DNA of 64,000 bases from Nostoc sp. UHCC 0302. Its GTDB lineage: Bacteria > Cyanobacteriota > Cyanobacteriia > Cyanobacteriales > Nostocaceae. The notes beneath the pieces were generated by a model, which saw only the letters and a list, made by a program, of their open reading frames with translations, was not told the origin of the DNA and made no database searches. Made by a program: the position numbers and the translations under genes. The stretch is taken from the NCBI RefSeq assembly GCF_038096175.1, contig NZ_CP151099.1:2172501-2236500 (forward strand), given 5' to 3'. This document shows positions 1-9,140 of the stretch, in pieces. Each line of letters starts with the position of its first letter. Position 1 is the stretch's first letter.

Positions 1-202
1 AGGTAGAACGGATGGCAGCCAATCCCAAAAATTTGAAAATTGGTTTTTCTAAAGAAAACAGCACTCCTGCTATATCAAAGATGATGGCAATGATAAACAA
101 ACCCAGCGTTAGATGCACTAACTGGGGATGTACAGGAATCTCGTAAGGCAATCCGTTAGCACCCAGCCGCAATCTCAACTGCTCAATCAGTTGCGGGTTC
201 AT
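1..202 (-). CDS. DUF2231-like membrane protein, cut by window start
   Basis: The reading frame opens at an ATG (202-200) and runs off the left edge after 67 codons. The visible part starts MNPQLIEQLRLRLG, then has a His-Pro-containing stretch (VHPQLVHLTLG) leading into one hydrophobic helix. The 'HP..VH' lead-in matches the pattern in the gene just upstream, so both look like members of the DUF2231 family of small integral membrane proteins of unknown function. The ATG overlaps the TGA of that gene as ATGA, which implies translational coupling and one operon. Family assignment is by resemblance only, and the C-terminal part is not visible. Confidence 0.6.
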   Translation of the reverse strand, partial: MNPQLIEQLRLRLGANGLPYEIPVHPQLVHLTLGLFIIAIIFDIAGVLFSLEKPIFKFLGLAAIRST

Positions 203-693
203 GGTGAAACTCCCTGTTTCATGGCTTGAACTACAGGTTCTACGTGCAACCCATACACCCAAAACAGTTTACTCCCTAAATACACTTGCAAAAACACTAG
301 GCAGACTAAAAATGTTGCAGCCCCCAAGTAAACAGGTGGTACTTTTCGGGGGCTGCGGTTGCGAATCACAAAACGCCAAGCAGCGATCGCCGCAACCATC
401 GCCCCCAGTGACCAACCCAAGACGGTATGATAATTCAGTGTTGACTGGGCTGCTTTCTGGGCTTGGGCTAGTCCTGCTTCAAATTGACCAAAGATAATCG
501 CGATGAAAATTGCGATCGCAGCAACAAACATATTCCAGAAACTCACCTCAAATAAACGCACGTTGCGGGTGAAATAGCCTAGAACATCACAGAAGAAAGA
601 AAAAAACACCATCGCAATCACAAAGTGAACGATAATTGGGTGCAAAGGATCGGGGTATGGTAAATTTTGGCTATTGAGAGGTAAGGCAGACAT
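199..693 (-). CDS. DUF2231 domain membrane protein
   Basis: A 164-residue protein with four clear hydrophobic segments at about 19-40, 52-69, 92-110 and 121-140, and short charged loops, so an integral cytoplasmic-membrane protein. The N-terminal 'DPLHPIIVHF' motif before helix 1 is typical of the DUF2231 family, whose biochemical role is not established. Length fits a single-domain member. Its TGA overlaps the ATG of the following gene (1-202), which looks like a paralogue, so the pair may form a hetero-oligomer (inference). No signal peptide or catalytic motif is visible. Confidence 0.75.
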   Translation of the reverse strand: MSALPLNSQNLPYPDPLHPIIVHFVIAMVFFSFFCDVLGYFTRNVRLFEVSFWNMFVAAIAIFIAIIFGQFEAGLAQAQKAAQSTLNYHTVLGWSLGAMVAAIAAWRFVIRNRSPRKVPPVYLGAATFLVCLVFLQVYLGSKLFWVYGLHVEPVVQAMKQGVSP

Positions 694-1428
694 CGCTTTT
701 TCCTTGGGGTATCAGATGCTGTGATTACTTAGATATTTTGTAAAAATAAAATTCAGTATTGACTGTTTGAAGATTTTTAATTTTGCAGATGCTGACAAGA
801 TTTAGAATTCATAACAATCAATATCTAAAAGATAGAGCAAAAAGCTACTATCTTAGGGATGACTTATCTAAAAATAAATTATGATTTCTTGTTAGCTACA
901 TCTCTCTAATTTCCAATTTTATTAAAAAAGGCAGATAGTAAAAGAAATTTGTTAAATTTTATCATCAATAATCATACACACCTGAAAATATGCATCTCTA
1001 CAAGATTAAGAAATAACTTTAGTAAATAGTTACTTATCATTAATCAAACTCTTGTATAAACAAATCCATGTCAAAAAATTGAAATTATTATAAAATCTAT
1101 CTCCTGCTTAAGAAAGACATGCAACTGACTTCATCCTTTAAAGATTTCATCCAATAATGAAATCGTGATGAAATTTTTATCGTTCTTTCGGTAGAGATAT
1201 TTATTATTCCAATGGCTAGAAGCGTTCATTCTTGCAAACCTCTAAAGTAATGCCAGAATCACCAAAATAGCTGTCAAAAATTAAACACATAAGCAAAATA
1301 TGTAATTAGTATAAAAATTTCAACGTAGGACAGCTTGCTTAAATTTGGATTAAATCATAAGTTTTCAATATCAGCTATCCTCAAACTTTGCAAATGAAAA
1401 TACATAGCAAAAATTCTGAAAAAGTATT
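694..1428. other. AT-rich intergenic region, divergent
   Basis: About 735 bases between the leftward DUF2231 pair and the rightward SDR gene. It is very AT-rich, has no open frame with coding character on either strand, and must carry both promoters. I see no convincing -35/-10 pair, hairpin or repeat. Confidence 0.6.
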
Positions 1429-2241
1429 ATGAGTTATTCCCCTTACCTACTTAAAGGTCAAAAAGCACTTGTGACAGGTGCTAGTTCTGGAATTGGTGAA
1501 GCGATCGCTCGCTATTTGGCTGCATCAGGTGCAGCAGTAGCTATTAATTACCATTCGGAAACTGAATCAGCCCAAAAACTTGTCGATGATATCAAAGCTG
1601 CTAATGGTGAAGCATTTGCGATTCAAGCTGATGTCAGCAAAGAAGACCAAGTAAAAGCAATGTTCAGCCAGATCCTTAAACAATTTGGCACTATTGATAT
1701 TTTAGTAAGTAATGCGGGCATTCAAAAAGACTCAGCATTTATAGATATGACCCTCGAGCAATGGAATGTAGTGATTGGGATAAATCTAACGGGACAATTC
1801 TTATGTGCTAGGGAAGCCGCAAAGGAATTCTTGCGTCGAGGTGTGAAGCCTGATATTTCTTGTGCGGCAGGTAAGATTATTTGTATGAGTTCCGTACATC
1901 AGGTAATTCCTTGGGCTGGTCATGTTAATTATGCTACGAGCAAGGGTGGTATAAATATGATGATGCAAAGTATTGCCCAAGAACTTGCTCCTCACAAAAT
2001 TCGCGTTAATAGTATTGCTCCTGGTGCCATCAAAACTCCAATTAACAAATCAGCTTGGGATACTCCACAAGCAGAGGCAAATTTACTAAAACTAATTCCA
2101 GCGAAACGTGTGGGAGATGTAGAAGATATCGCTAAAGCAGCAGTTTGGTTGGCTTCTGATGACTCTGATTATGTCAACGGTACAACACTGTTTGTAGATG
2201 GTGGTATGACTTTGTATCCAGGTTTTACAGACAATGGTTAA
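1429..2241 (+). CDS. SDR-family oxidoreductase, glucose 1-dehydrogenase-like
   Basis: A 270-residue classical short-chain dehydrogenase. Visible motifs are the nucleotide-binding TGASSGIG at about 17-24, the NAG motif near 96, the catalytic Ser in 'CMSSVHQ', and the YxxxK pair in 'NYATSKGG' near 168, followed by 'RVNSIAPGAIKTP' and a C-terminal 'VNGTTLFVDGGM'. These place it among cytoplasmic SDRs annotated as glucose 1-dehydrogenases (beta-D-glucose to gluconolactone with NAD(P)+). Substrate cannot be fixed from sequence, but glucan-hydrolysing enzymes downstream on the same strand make a glucose-oxidising role plausible. The ATG at 1429 has no obvious Shine-Dalgarno, as is common here. A dispersed GC-rich repeat separates it from the next gene. 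Confidence 0.85.
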   Translation: MSYSPYLLKGQKALVTGASSGIGEAIARYLAASGAAVAINYHSETESAQKLVDDIKAANGEAFAIQADVSKEDQVKAMFSQILKQFGTIDILVSNAGIQKDSAFIDMTLEQWNVVIGINLTGQFLCAREAAKEFLRRGVKPDISCAAGKIICMSSVHQVIPWAGHVNYATSKGGINMMMQSIAQELAPHKIRVNSIAPGAIKTPINKSAWDTPQAEANLLKLIPAKRVGDVEDIAKAAVWLASDDSDYVNGTTLFVDGGMTLYPGFTDNG

Positions 2242-2260
2242 GATAATTCGTAATACTTTT

Positions 2261-2340
2261 CTACGAGAGGCTGCGCCCTAAGCGCAGCTATGCCGCAGGC
2301 TTTACGGCTACGCGGTAGTTGAGCGTAGTCGAAACTCAGT
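2261..2340 (+). repeat. Dispersed GC-rich repeat, copy 1
   Basis: An 80-base GC-rich block (begins CTACGAGAGGCTGCGCCC, ends GTAGTCGAAACTCAGT) in an AT-rich spacer. A near-identical copy in the same orientation lies at 47279-47357, differing at a few positions plus one base of length. It is non-coding and follows the SDR stop by about 20 bases. It contains short inverted arms, so it may fold in RNA. Confidence 0.8.
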
Positions 2341-2451
2341 ACAAGTTCGTAATTCGTAATTAAGTTTTGTAATCGGTATTTAAAAAGAGCCACAAAACTT
2401 TCCGCTTGTTGGAAGCGGGGTAATTAAAACCACAGAATTGGTTAATTGAGA

Positions 2452-4572
2452 ATGCCTACAAAAGTTATTGTCAATTCGGGTTTGATAACCATTAACGATG
2501 GTTCCTCTTTTTTAGTAACGGCTAGTGATGGTTCTATCGACGAAAATTTACCTCAAGGTTTTTTTGTTTGGGACACACGGCTAATTTCTTATTACGAAAT
2601 TTCGGTGAATCGCTACCGACTTTCGCTGCTAGCCTCTAGCAATATCACCCATCATAATGCACTTTACCAATTTACCAACCCGCCACTTCCTATTATCAAT
2701 GGCACTCTACCTGCTGGTAGTTTACTTGTAACCGTTGGGCGCGACATTGTAGAAGGTATGCATGAAGATATTGATATAACTAACTATTATAATGAAGATG
2801 TTAAGTTTCAATTAATGCTAGCTGTGCGTTCTGATTTTGCGGATATTTTTGATGTCAAATCACAGCAAATATTGACGCGAGGTGAGACACAAACCAAATG
2901 GGAAAATGGTGTACTCACTACTGAATATTGCAACGGCTCATTCTTGCGAGGTATTGTGATTGAGCCAATTTGTGGTAATTCTGAGCCACGCTATGCCAAT
3001 GGTCGTTTAATGTTTGATGTGGTCATCGCTCCTGGAAAAACATGGCACACTTGTGTTAATTTTACAGCCTTAGCCGATGGAAATATCTTCAAACCTCAAA
3101 GCACCTGCGCTGTGCCTCACAATACAAAAGCGGGAAAGGTTAGGGATGAATTTCTGATGAATGCGACAAAGTTGCGCTCGTCTAATGCTGAAATTGCCGA
3201 ATACTATCAGCAAGCGATCGCAGATATGGGAGCGTTGCGGATTGAGGTGGATGATAATGGACATCAATTTTGGATGCCTGCTGCTGGTATTCCCTGGTTT
3301 GTTGCTGTTTTTGGACGTGACTCAATAATTGCGAGCTTGCAAGCGATCGCAGTTTATCATGAATTTGCCCGTGGCACGTTAGTGAAACTGGCTCAACTCC
3401 AAGCTACTGAGTTGGATGATTGGCACGATGCCCAACCGGGCAAAATGCTGCACGAAATGCGGCGCGATGAGTTAACTACATTAAACCTACTTCCATATCA
3501 TCCCTACTACGGAACAGTAGATACTACCATCCTGTGGATTGTTACTTTAGCTGAAGCCTATAACTGGAACGCTGATGTCAGTATGCTTGATGAGTGTCGA
3601 GCGCCACTGGAAAAAGCCCTAAATTGGATTGACAAATACGGCGATTTTGACGGGGATGGCTTTGTTGAGTATTTAACTCATTCATCAAAAGGATTACGCA
3701 ATCAAGGTTGGAAAGATTCGGGTGACGCAATAGTTTACCCCGATGGGCAGTTAGCTGAGCCGCCAATCGCTTTGTGTGAAGTCCAAGGCTACGTTTATGA
3801 TGCGTGGCTGAGGGCAGCTTTAATTTATGAAGTGTGGGGCGAAAAAGAGCAAGCTAAAAAGCTGCGTCAAAAAGCCGAAGAACTTTATCAACGATTTAAC
3901 GATCGCTTTTGGATGGATTCAGTTGGCTTTTATTGTTTAGGATTAGACGATAAAAAGCAGCAAATTCAATCAATTGCCTCAAATCCTGGTCATCTGCTCT
4001 GGTCTGGTATTGTCCCACAGGAACGAGCAAAAAAACTTGTTAACCGACTTTTTCAACCAGATATGTGGTGTGGTTGGGGTGTACGGACTCTTTCATCTGA
4101 AAATCAGGCATATAACCCAATTAGTTATCAACGGGGTAGTGTTTGGCCTCACGATAACTCTATTATTGCCGCCGGATTAAAGCGATATGGCTATCACCAA
4201 GAAGCTAATCGCATTGCTGAGGGTATCTTTGCTGCTGCTAGTTATTTTCAAGCTGGGCGAATGCCAGAATTGTTTGCAGGAATTGAACGTCAAGATAATA
4301 ACTTTCCCGTACCTTATCCAGACGCTAATATACCTCAAGCTTGGGCTGCTGGTTCAATTTTTTTACTTATTCGTACTATTTTAGGACTCAAAGCTGATGC
4401 TTCAAAACAACAGTTAAAAGTACAGCCGAATCTACCAGATTGCTTACCCGATTTAGAACTCACAAATTTGTCTGTAGGAGACGCTACGGTGGGATTGCGC
4501 TTTTGGCGCGATGGCGAACAAACTCAATGGGAAGTTACCCATCTCGATGGTGAATTAGAAATTTCTACATAA
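2452..4572 (+). CDS. Amylo-alpha-1,6-glucosidase / glycogen-debranching-type enzyme
   Basis: About 706 residues. The N-terminal beta-rich domain (to about 220; 'GSSFLVTASDGS', 'FVWDTRLIS') matches the N-terminal domain of bacterial debranching-type proteins. The rest is an (alpha/alpha)6-barrel glycosidase with 'PWFVAVFGRDSI', 'GWKDSGDA', 'YQRGSVWPHDN' and 'PQAWAAGS'. Such enzymes are described as cleaving alpha-1,6 branch glucose of glycogen-like glucans in the cytosol. I chose the ATG at 2452; an in-frame TTG at 2446 would add two residues and neither has a strong ribosome-binding site. Only 15 bases separate it from the CDF gene, and a GH15 glucoamylase follows that, suggesting one glucan-degradation operon. 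Confidence 0.82.
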   Translation: MPTKVIVNSGLITINDGSSFLVTASDGSIDENLPQGFFVWDTRLISYYEISVNRYRLSLLASSNITHHNALYQFTNPPLPIINGTLPAGSLLVTVGRDIVEGMHEDIDITNYYNEDVKFQLMLAVRSDFADIFDVKSQQILTRGETQTKWENGVLTTEYCNGSFLRGIVIEPICGNSEPRYANGRLMFDVVIAPGKTWHTCVNFTALADGNIFKPQSTCAVPHNTKAGKVRDEFLMNATKLRSSNAEIAEYYQQAIADMGALRIEVDDNGHQFWMPAAGIPWFVAVFGRDSIIASLQAIAVYHEFARGTLVKLAQLQATELDDWHDAQPGKMLHEMRRDELTTLNLLPYHPYYGTVDTTILWIVTLAEAYNWNADVSMLDECRAPLEKALNWIDKYGDFDGDGFVEYLTHSSKGLRNQGWKDSGDAIVYPDGQLAEPPIALCEVQGYVYDAWLRAALIYEVWGEKEQAKKLRQKAEELYQRFNDRFWMDSVGFYCLGLDDKKQQIQSIASNPGHLLWSGIVPQERAKKLVNRLFQPDMWCGWGVRTLSSENQAYNPISYQRGSVWPHDNSIIAAGLKRYGYHQEANRIAEGIFAAASYFQAGRMPELFAGIERQDNNFPVPYPDANIPQAWAAGSIFLLIRTILGLKADASKQQLKVQPNLPDCLPDLELTNLSVGDATVGLRFWRDGEQTQWEVTHLDGELEIST

Positions 4573-4587
4573 TGATTATTTACTCTT

Positions 4588-5526
4588 ATGGCAACTGATT
4601 CATCTAATAAAACTATATATGCGGCGATGGGGGCTAACTTAGCGATCGCTATTACTAAATTTATCGCCGCCTCTATTACTGGCAGTTCCGCTATGATATC
4701 TGAAGGGATTCATTCAGTGGTAGATACTGGCGATCAACTGGTACTTTTGCTGGGAATTCGGAGAAGCCAAAAGCCAGCAAATGATCGCCATCCCTTTGGT
4801 TACGGTCTAGAACTTTATTTCTGGACTTTTATCGTTGCTATCCTCATCTTTGCCCTTGGCGGTGGGATGTCAATTTATGAAGGAATCACTCATTTAATTC
4901 ATCCCAGCCCTTTAGAAAACCCAATGTGGAATTATATTGTATTAGGTATTGCAATATTATTGGAGAGTTATTCTTGGACTGTAGCTTTAAAAGAGTTTTT
5001 GCCAACTAAGGGTAAACAAAATTTCTGGCAAGCAATTAAAAACAGTAAAGACCCCACAGTATTTACAGTATTATTTGAGGATACTGCCGCAATTTTAGGC
5101 TTATTCGTGGCCTTAATCGGAATCTTCTTAGGACATTTATTTAATAATGTTTATTTTGATGGCATTGCTTCGATTATTATTGGCATTATCTTAGCTGTTG
5201 TAGCAGTAGTGCTAGCGAGAGAAAGTAAAGGATTATTAGTTGGTGAAAGTGCCGATCCTCAAACCATCGCCAATATCCGTTCTTTATCAAAAACAGAACC
5301 AGGAGTGAAAGAGGTTATCCGGGTGCTAACAATGCAACTTGCTCCCAAAGAAGTATTACTCAACTTAGAAATTCAATTTTATAACAATCTTACAGGTGAG
5401 GAAATAGCCTTAACTGTAGAAAGTTTAGAAGCAAAAATTACCCAAAAGCATCCTGAGATTAAACAAATTTTTATTGAAGCTAAATCCTTAGCTGCTGCTC
5501 GAAAAACGTCTCAAACTTCTCAATAA
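4588..5526 (+). CDS. Cation diffusion facilitator (CDF/ZnT) transporter
   Basis: 312 residues with about six membrane segments followed by a cytoplasmic alpha/beta domain from about 210. The first metal site is visible as HSVVD (HxxxD) in helix 2, followed by 'RHPFGYG' in the loop as in CDF antiporters. The second site in helix 5 reads 'FEDTAAILG', an Glu/Asp arrangement rather than HxxxD, resembling the SLC30A9-like branch. The family exports Zn2+, Mn2+, Co2+ or Fe2+ in exchange for protons; the metal cannot be read here. It starts 15 bases after the debranching enzyme and ends 49 bases before the glucoamylase, so it is probably cotranscribed, although the functional link to glucan use is unclear. 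Confidence 0.85.
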   Translation: MATDSSNKTIYAAMGANLAIAITKFIAASITGSSAMISEGIHSVVDTGDQLVLLLGIRRSQKPANDRHPFGYGLELYFWTFIVAILIFALGGGMSIYEGITHLIHPSPLENPMWNYIVLGIAILLESYSWTVALKEFLPTKGKQNFWQAIKNSKDPTVFTVLFEDTAAILGLFVALIGIFLGHLFNNVYFDGIASIIIGIILAVVAVVLARESKGLLVGESADPQTIANIRSLSKTEPGVKEVIRVLTMQLAPKEVLLNLEIQFYNNLTGEEIALTVESLEAKITQKHPEIKQIFIEAKSLAAARKTSQTSQ

Positions 5527-5575
5527 ATTTTAATAAAAGAAGTATTAATTACAGCACTAAACTGCACAACAAATT

Positions 5576-7999
5576 ATGATAAAAATTCTTGGTCAAGGGC
5601 AGGCTTTTGGCTCACCGGGTATCGCTCCTCGATGGACTCATGCTAATAAAGATGGAGTCGGAACAGCTTACTCTACCTCTAGTAACATTTGGTTTACTAT
5701 TTGGAATGGTGTTGTCACTGAAGTCTACCATCCCACAGTAGATAAACCCCAAGTTCGGGATTTACAGTATCTAATTTCTGATGGAAAAAACTTTTTTCAC
5801 GAAGAGAAACGCCATCTCGAATCAAAAGTTGAACCGATGTGGACTCATGGTTTAGGATATCGCATCACTAATTCCGATCCACAAGGGCGTTATGCTGTAA
5901 TCAAAGAAGTGATTGCTGACCCGCATTTATCCTGTATTTTACAACGCACAAAGTTAACAGGAAATAGCGATTTTATTTCCCAACTCCAGCTATATGCTTT
6001 GTGTGCGCCGCATCTGGAAGTTGGAGGTAGAGGTAATAATGGTTACGCTGTACAAGTTGCTGGACATCGTATTCTCACAGCCGAGAAACAAGGAACATGG
6101 TTAGCGCTGGGTGCAACAATTCCCTTTACCCGTCTTTCTTGTGGCTACGTCGGTGAAAGTGATGGCTGGACAGATTTAGCTGATAATTTTCAGATGGATT
6201 GGGAGTTTGACAGTGCTGTAGATGGCAACCTGGCGTTAACTGGAGAACTAAATTTAGACAGCACTAAAGAGTTTACTTTAGGATTAGCATTTGGCACAAA
6301 TCTGCACAACGCAATTTCTACACTGTTTCAGTCACTCAATATTCCTTTTGAACAGCAGAAACAGCTATATAACGAACAGTGGAAGCGATGTCTAACGACA
6401 AGCCGCTCCGCGTCTACGCGCAACGGCATCCACTCATTAGAAAATGTTTCATACGATGATGGGAAGTTGTATCACAACAGCGTTAGTCTGTTGTTGGCAC
6501 ATGAAGACAAAACTTATCCCGGTGCTTTAATTGCATCTATGGCTATCCCTTGGGGTGAAGCCAAAGACGACCAAGATCAAGGAGGATATCACCTTGTCTG
6601 GACGCGGGATATGGTTAGCAGTGTATCAGGTTTAGTGGCTGCTGGGGAAACAGATACAGCAGTGCGATCGCTAATTTATCTCGCCACGAGTCAGCAGGAA
6701 GATGGTGGTTTTCCCCAAAATTTCTGGGTTGATGGTAAACCTTATTGGACAGGTATCCAGCTTGATGAGGTGGCATTTCCCATTCTGTTAGCATGGCTAT
6801 TGCACCAGCAAAAAACTTGTTTAAACTTTGATATTTATCCGATGATTTTACGGGCGGCAGGTTATTTAATTCGTCACGGCCCAGCTACCCAACAAGAACG
6901 CTGGGAAGAAAATAGCGGTTATTCACCATCAACATTAGCATCTAATATTGCCGCCTTAATTTGTGCTGCTCAATTTGTTCGTGAACGTGGGGATGAAGCA
7001 ACAGCAAAGTTTATCGAAGAATACGCTGATTTTTTAGAATCTCATATCGAAGCTTGGACAGTTACTACTGAAGGAACTTTAGTTTCTGGCATCAAACGCC
7101 ATTACATTCGCATTACTCCTACAGATATAAATAATCCTCAACCCAACGAAAATCCTAACCAAGGAACTCTTTTTATTAGCAGTCAACCACCTGATGAACC
7201 GTCAGAATTTCCCGCTAAGGAAATTGTTGATGGTGGGTTTTTACAATTAGTACGCTATGGAATTCGCAAACCTGATGACCCGATTATTGTTGATTCTGTC
7301 AAAGTAATTGATGCAGTTTTAAAAGTTGATACACCTGCTGGGCCTTGTTGGCATCGTTACAACCACGACGGCTACGGCCAGCAAGAAGACGGCAGTCCTT
7401 ATACTGGTTATGGTAAGGGACGCGCTTGGCCTCTCTTGACAGGAGAACGGGGACATTATGAGTTAGCTATTGGCGGCGATGTCAAAACATATATCAAGGC
7501 GATGGAAGGATTTGCTTCAGATACTTGTTTACTACCCGAACAGGTTTGGGATGAAGCAGATATGCCTGAAACCCATCTGTATTTAGGAAAACCAACAGGT
7601 TCTGCAATGCCTTTGATGTGGGCGCACTCAGAGTATATCAAGATGTTGCGGTCAAATCATGATGGTCAGGTATTTGATTTAATTCCACAGGTGGCGAATC
7701 GATATCTAGGCGAAAGACAAGAGTGTAAATCATTTGAAATGTGGAAGTTTAACCGACAAATAGAGAAAGTTAAAAAAGGTTATACATTGCGAATTCACGC
7801 TTTAGCATCTTTTCAATTGCACTGGTCAGATGATAATTGGCAAACTGTCAAAAATACACCTGCTACTTCTACAAAGATAGGAGTTAGCTTTGCAGATATT
7901 TCTATTTCTGATAATCAGGAACAGCCAATCAACTTTACCTTTTTCTGGATTGAAAGCAGCAAATGGGAAGGACACAATTATACGGTTAAAATTGCGTAA
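5576..7999 (+). CDS. Glucoamylase, GH15 family (glucan 1,4-alpha-glucosidase)
   Basis: 807 residues with the prokaryotic GH15 layout: an N-terminal beta-sandwich domain (about 1-270; 'GIAPRWTHANKDGVGTAYS'), an (alpha/alpha)6 catalytic barrel, and a short C-terminal beta domain from about 700. Barrel landmarks are 'VWTRDMVSS' near 341, 'RWEENSGYSPST' carrying the likely first catalytic Glu near 443, and 'LPEQVWDE' carrying the likely second near 652. The activity is release of beta-glucose from non-reducing ends of alpha-1,4-glucans. There is no signal peptide, so it likely acts on cytosolic glycogen. Residues about 274-286 (TSRSASTRNGIHS) are encoded by a dispersed-repeat-like sequence in frame at the linker between domains. 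Confidence 0.88.
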   Translation: MIKILGQGQAFGSPGIAPRWTHANKDGVGTAYSTSSNIWFTIWNGVVTEVYHPTVDKPQVRDLQYLISDGKNFFHEEKRHLESKVEPMWTHGLGYRITNSDPQGRYAVIKEVIADPHLSCILQRTKLTGNSDFISQLQLYALCAPHLEVGGRGNNGYAVQVAGHRILTAEKQGTWLALGATIPFTRLSCGYVGESDGWTDLADNFQMDWEFDSAVDGNLALTGELNLDSTKEFTLGLAFGTNLHNAISTLFQSLNIPFEQQKQLYNEQWKRCLTTSRSASTRNGIHSLENVSYDDGKLYHNSVSLLLAHEDKTYPGALIASMAIPWGEAKDDQDQGGYHLVWTRDMVSSVSGLVAAGETDTAVRSLIYLATSQQEDGGFPQNFWVDGKPYWTGIQLDEVAFPILLAWLLHQQKTCLNFDIYPMILRAAGYLIRHGPATQQERWEENSGYSPSTLASNIAALICAAQFVRERGDEATAKFIEEYADFLESHIEAWTVTTEGTLVSGIKRHYIRITPTDINNPQPNENPNQGTLFISSQPPDEPSEFPAKEIVDGGFLQLVRYGIRKPDDPIIVDSVKVIDAVLKVDTPAGPCWHRYNHDGYGQQEDGSPYTGYGKGRAWPLLTGERGHYELAIGGDVKTYIKAMEGFASDTCLLPEQVWDEADMPETHLYLGKPTGSAMPLMWAHSEYIKMLRSNHDGQVFDLIPQVANRYLGERQECKSFEMWKFNRQIEKVKKGYTLRIHALASFQLHWSDDNWQTVKNTPATSTKIGVSFADISISDNQEQPINFTFFWIESSKWEGHNYTVKIA
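6396..6431 (+). repeat. Dispersed repeat-like insert in the glucoamylase gene
   Basis: A GC-rich stretch (CAAGCCGCTCCGCGTCTACG...) inside an otherwise AT-leaning gene. Its core resembles the intergenic element at 39514-39543 (AAGCCGCTCTTCGAGCGTCTACGCG). It keeps the frame open and encodes a Ser/Arg-rich linker segment. The exact borders are estimated from the change in composition. Confidence 0.55.
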
Positions 8000-8054
8000 T
8001 TCCTAATTTCTAATTCGCCTTTCAATACATTTCGCATCAAAAAGAGCCATTATT

Positions 8055-8513
8055 ATGCAGAATAACTCATCACCCAAACCAACAATTGAATATTGGCACG
8101 TCTGGACTGACAACGACGGTATAAGTCACCAATCCCGTTGTCAAATTGAAGACTTCATAGAAAAAGGCATAGCCCCGGATACCTCACCGCAGTGGCTTTC
8201 TAATTTGAAGCAGTCCGGTGCTACAATCACCTTTACTGTGCTACCCGTAGGATGGGTTGGTAACTGGCATGAGAACCCTAAACCCCAGTGGATCATACCT
8301 TTGTCGGGACGCTGGTTTGTGGAGACTATGGACGGTCAGCGAGTCGAGATGGGGGAAGGCGAAATTTCCTTTGGAGAAGATCAGGGTACGAAAACAGACG
8401 CGCAAGGTCATAAAGGTCACTTATCTGGAACAGTAGGCGATGCGCCAGCTGTTTTAATAATGGTGCAATTTGAAAAGACTCCGACTGTAAACCAATCTTG
8501 TCGATTTAGGTAA
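8055..8513 (+). CDS. Small cupin-fold protein
   Basis: 152 residues. The core 'VGNWHENPKPQWIIPLSGRWFVET...GEGEISFGEDQG' has the spacing of a cupin beta-barrel, with His and Glu candidates for metal binding, and a second half 'KGHLSG..GDAPAVLIMVQF'. Cupins of this type are small cytoplasmic metal-binding proteins with varied roles, and the substrate cannot be named. It is last in the rightward glucan-use run, 55 bases after the glucoamylase. Its TAA ends one base before a 108-bp inverted-repeat element that may form the 3' end of the transcript. Confidence 0.7.
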   Translation: MQNNSSPKPTIEYWHVWTDNDGISHQSRCQIEDFIEKGIAPDTSPQWLSNLKQSGATITFTVLPVGWVGNWHENPKPQWIIPLSGRWFVETMDGQRVEMGEGEISFGEDQGTKTDAQGHKGHLSGTVGDAPAVLIMVQFEKTPTVNQSCRFR

Positions 8514-8514
8514 G

Positions 8515-8622
8515 TAATACCAATTTGAAAAAAGAATGTGGCAAATAAACCATGTTGTAGAGACGCGATTCATCGCGTCTTCACCCAAAGATGTGTTGCA
8601 ATCATTAATTGAATTGGTATTA
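8515..8622 (+). repeat. MITE-like element, copy A (108 bp)
   Basis: Perfect 11-bp terminal inverted repeats (TAATACCAATT ... AATTGGTATTA) enclose about 86 bases with an internal hairpin, AGACGCGA-TTCA-TCGCGTCT. No coding capacity. Related copies lie at 17748-17854 and 35584-35694, both as the reverse complement on the plus strand. It begins one base after the cupin stop codon. Confidence 0.85.
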
Positions 8623-9140
8623 AGTTAGTAGCGGGTAGGACTAGCGTTACTTCAACTTCAGCCCTCTTTACGGGAGTGAACAACTTTCCTAGTATGTGGA
8701 TATTTGAGGGATTGACTGTGATGTAGTGTCCAAAATTTATTTTAGTAAATCCATATTATTGGTGGTGGACACCTACGAGAATCTTTGATATTTCATACCA
8801 ACTTAACCACCGCCGGAAGGTGAAAACTATTAGGCTAACTCGTACAAGTAGCATAATTAACAAAATATTTGTAACTTCCCTAGCAGTTTATTTACTTAAT
8901 GGTTGTTACCATAATATCTACTTCGGTCTATCTAGCAAATAGATAATCCTCGTAATGGTTTCTGAATCTGATTCACCAGCGCTCATAATTCTATTGTAGA
9001 AGTATGAGCGCTTTTGCTTGGTGATGAAGTTAGTTACTAGCGCTGGCTGGATTAATGTGAATTAAGCTTTGTCCAACGATGTAGATGAGCCTGTAATACT
9101 CTTTAATATTGCTGAACTCACTTAAAATGGGGCTAATCTA
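8623..9140. other. Intergenic region between convergent genes
   Basis: About 520 AT-rich bases with no coding open frame. The only feature seen is the hairpin at 8978-9015, annotated separately. Confidence 0.5.
8978..9015 (+). terminator. Rho-independent-like terminator hairpin
   Basis: Perfect 10-bp arms AGCGCTCATA (8978-8987) and TATGAGCGCT (9003-9012), with a 15-base loop and a short T run (9012-9015) on the plus strand. Flanking TCACC/GGTGA can lengthen the pairing with a bulge. It lies between convergent genes, so it could serve either strand. Confidence 0.55.
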
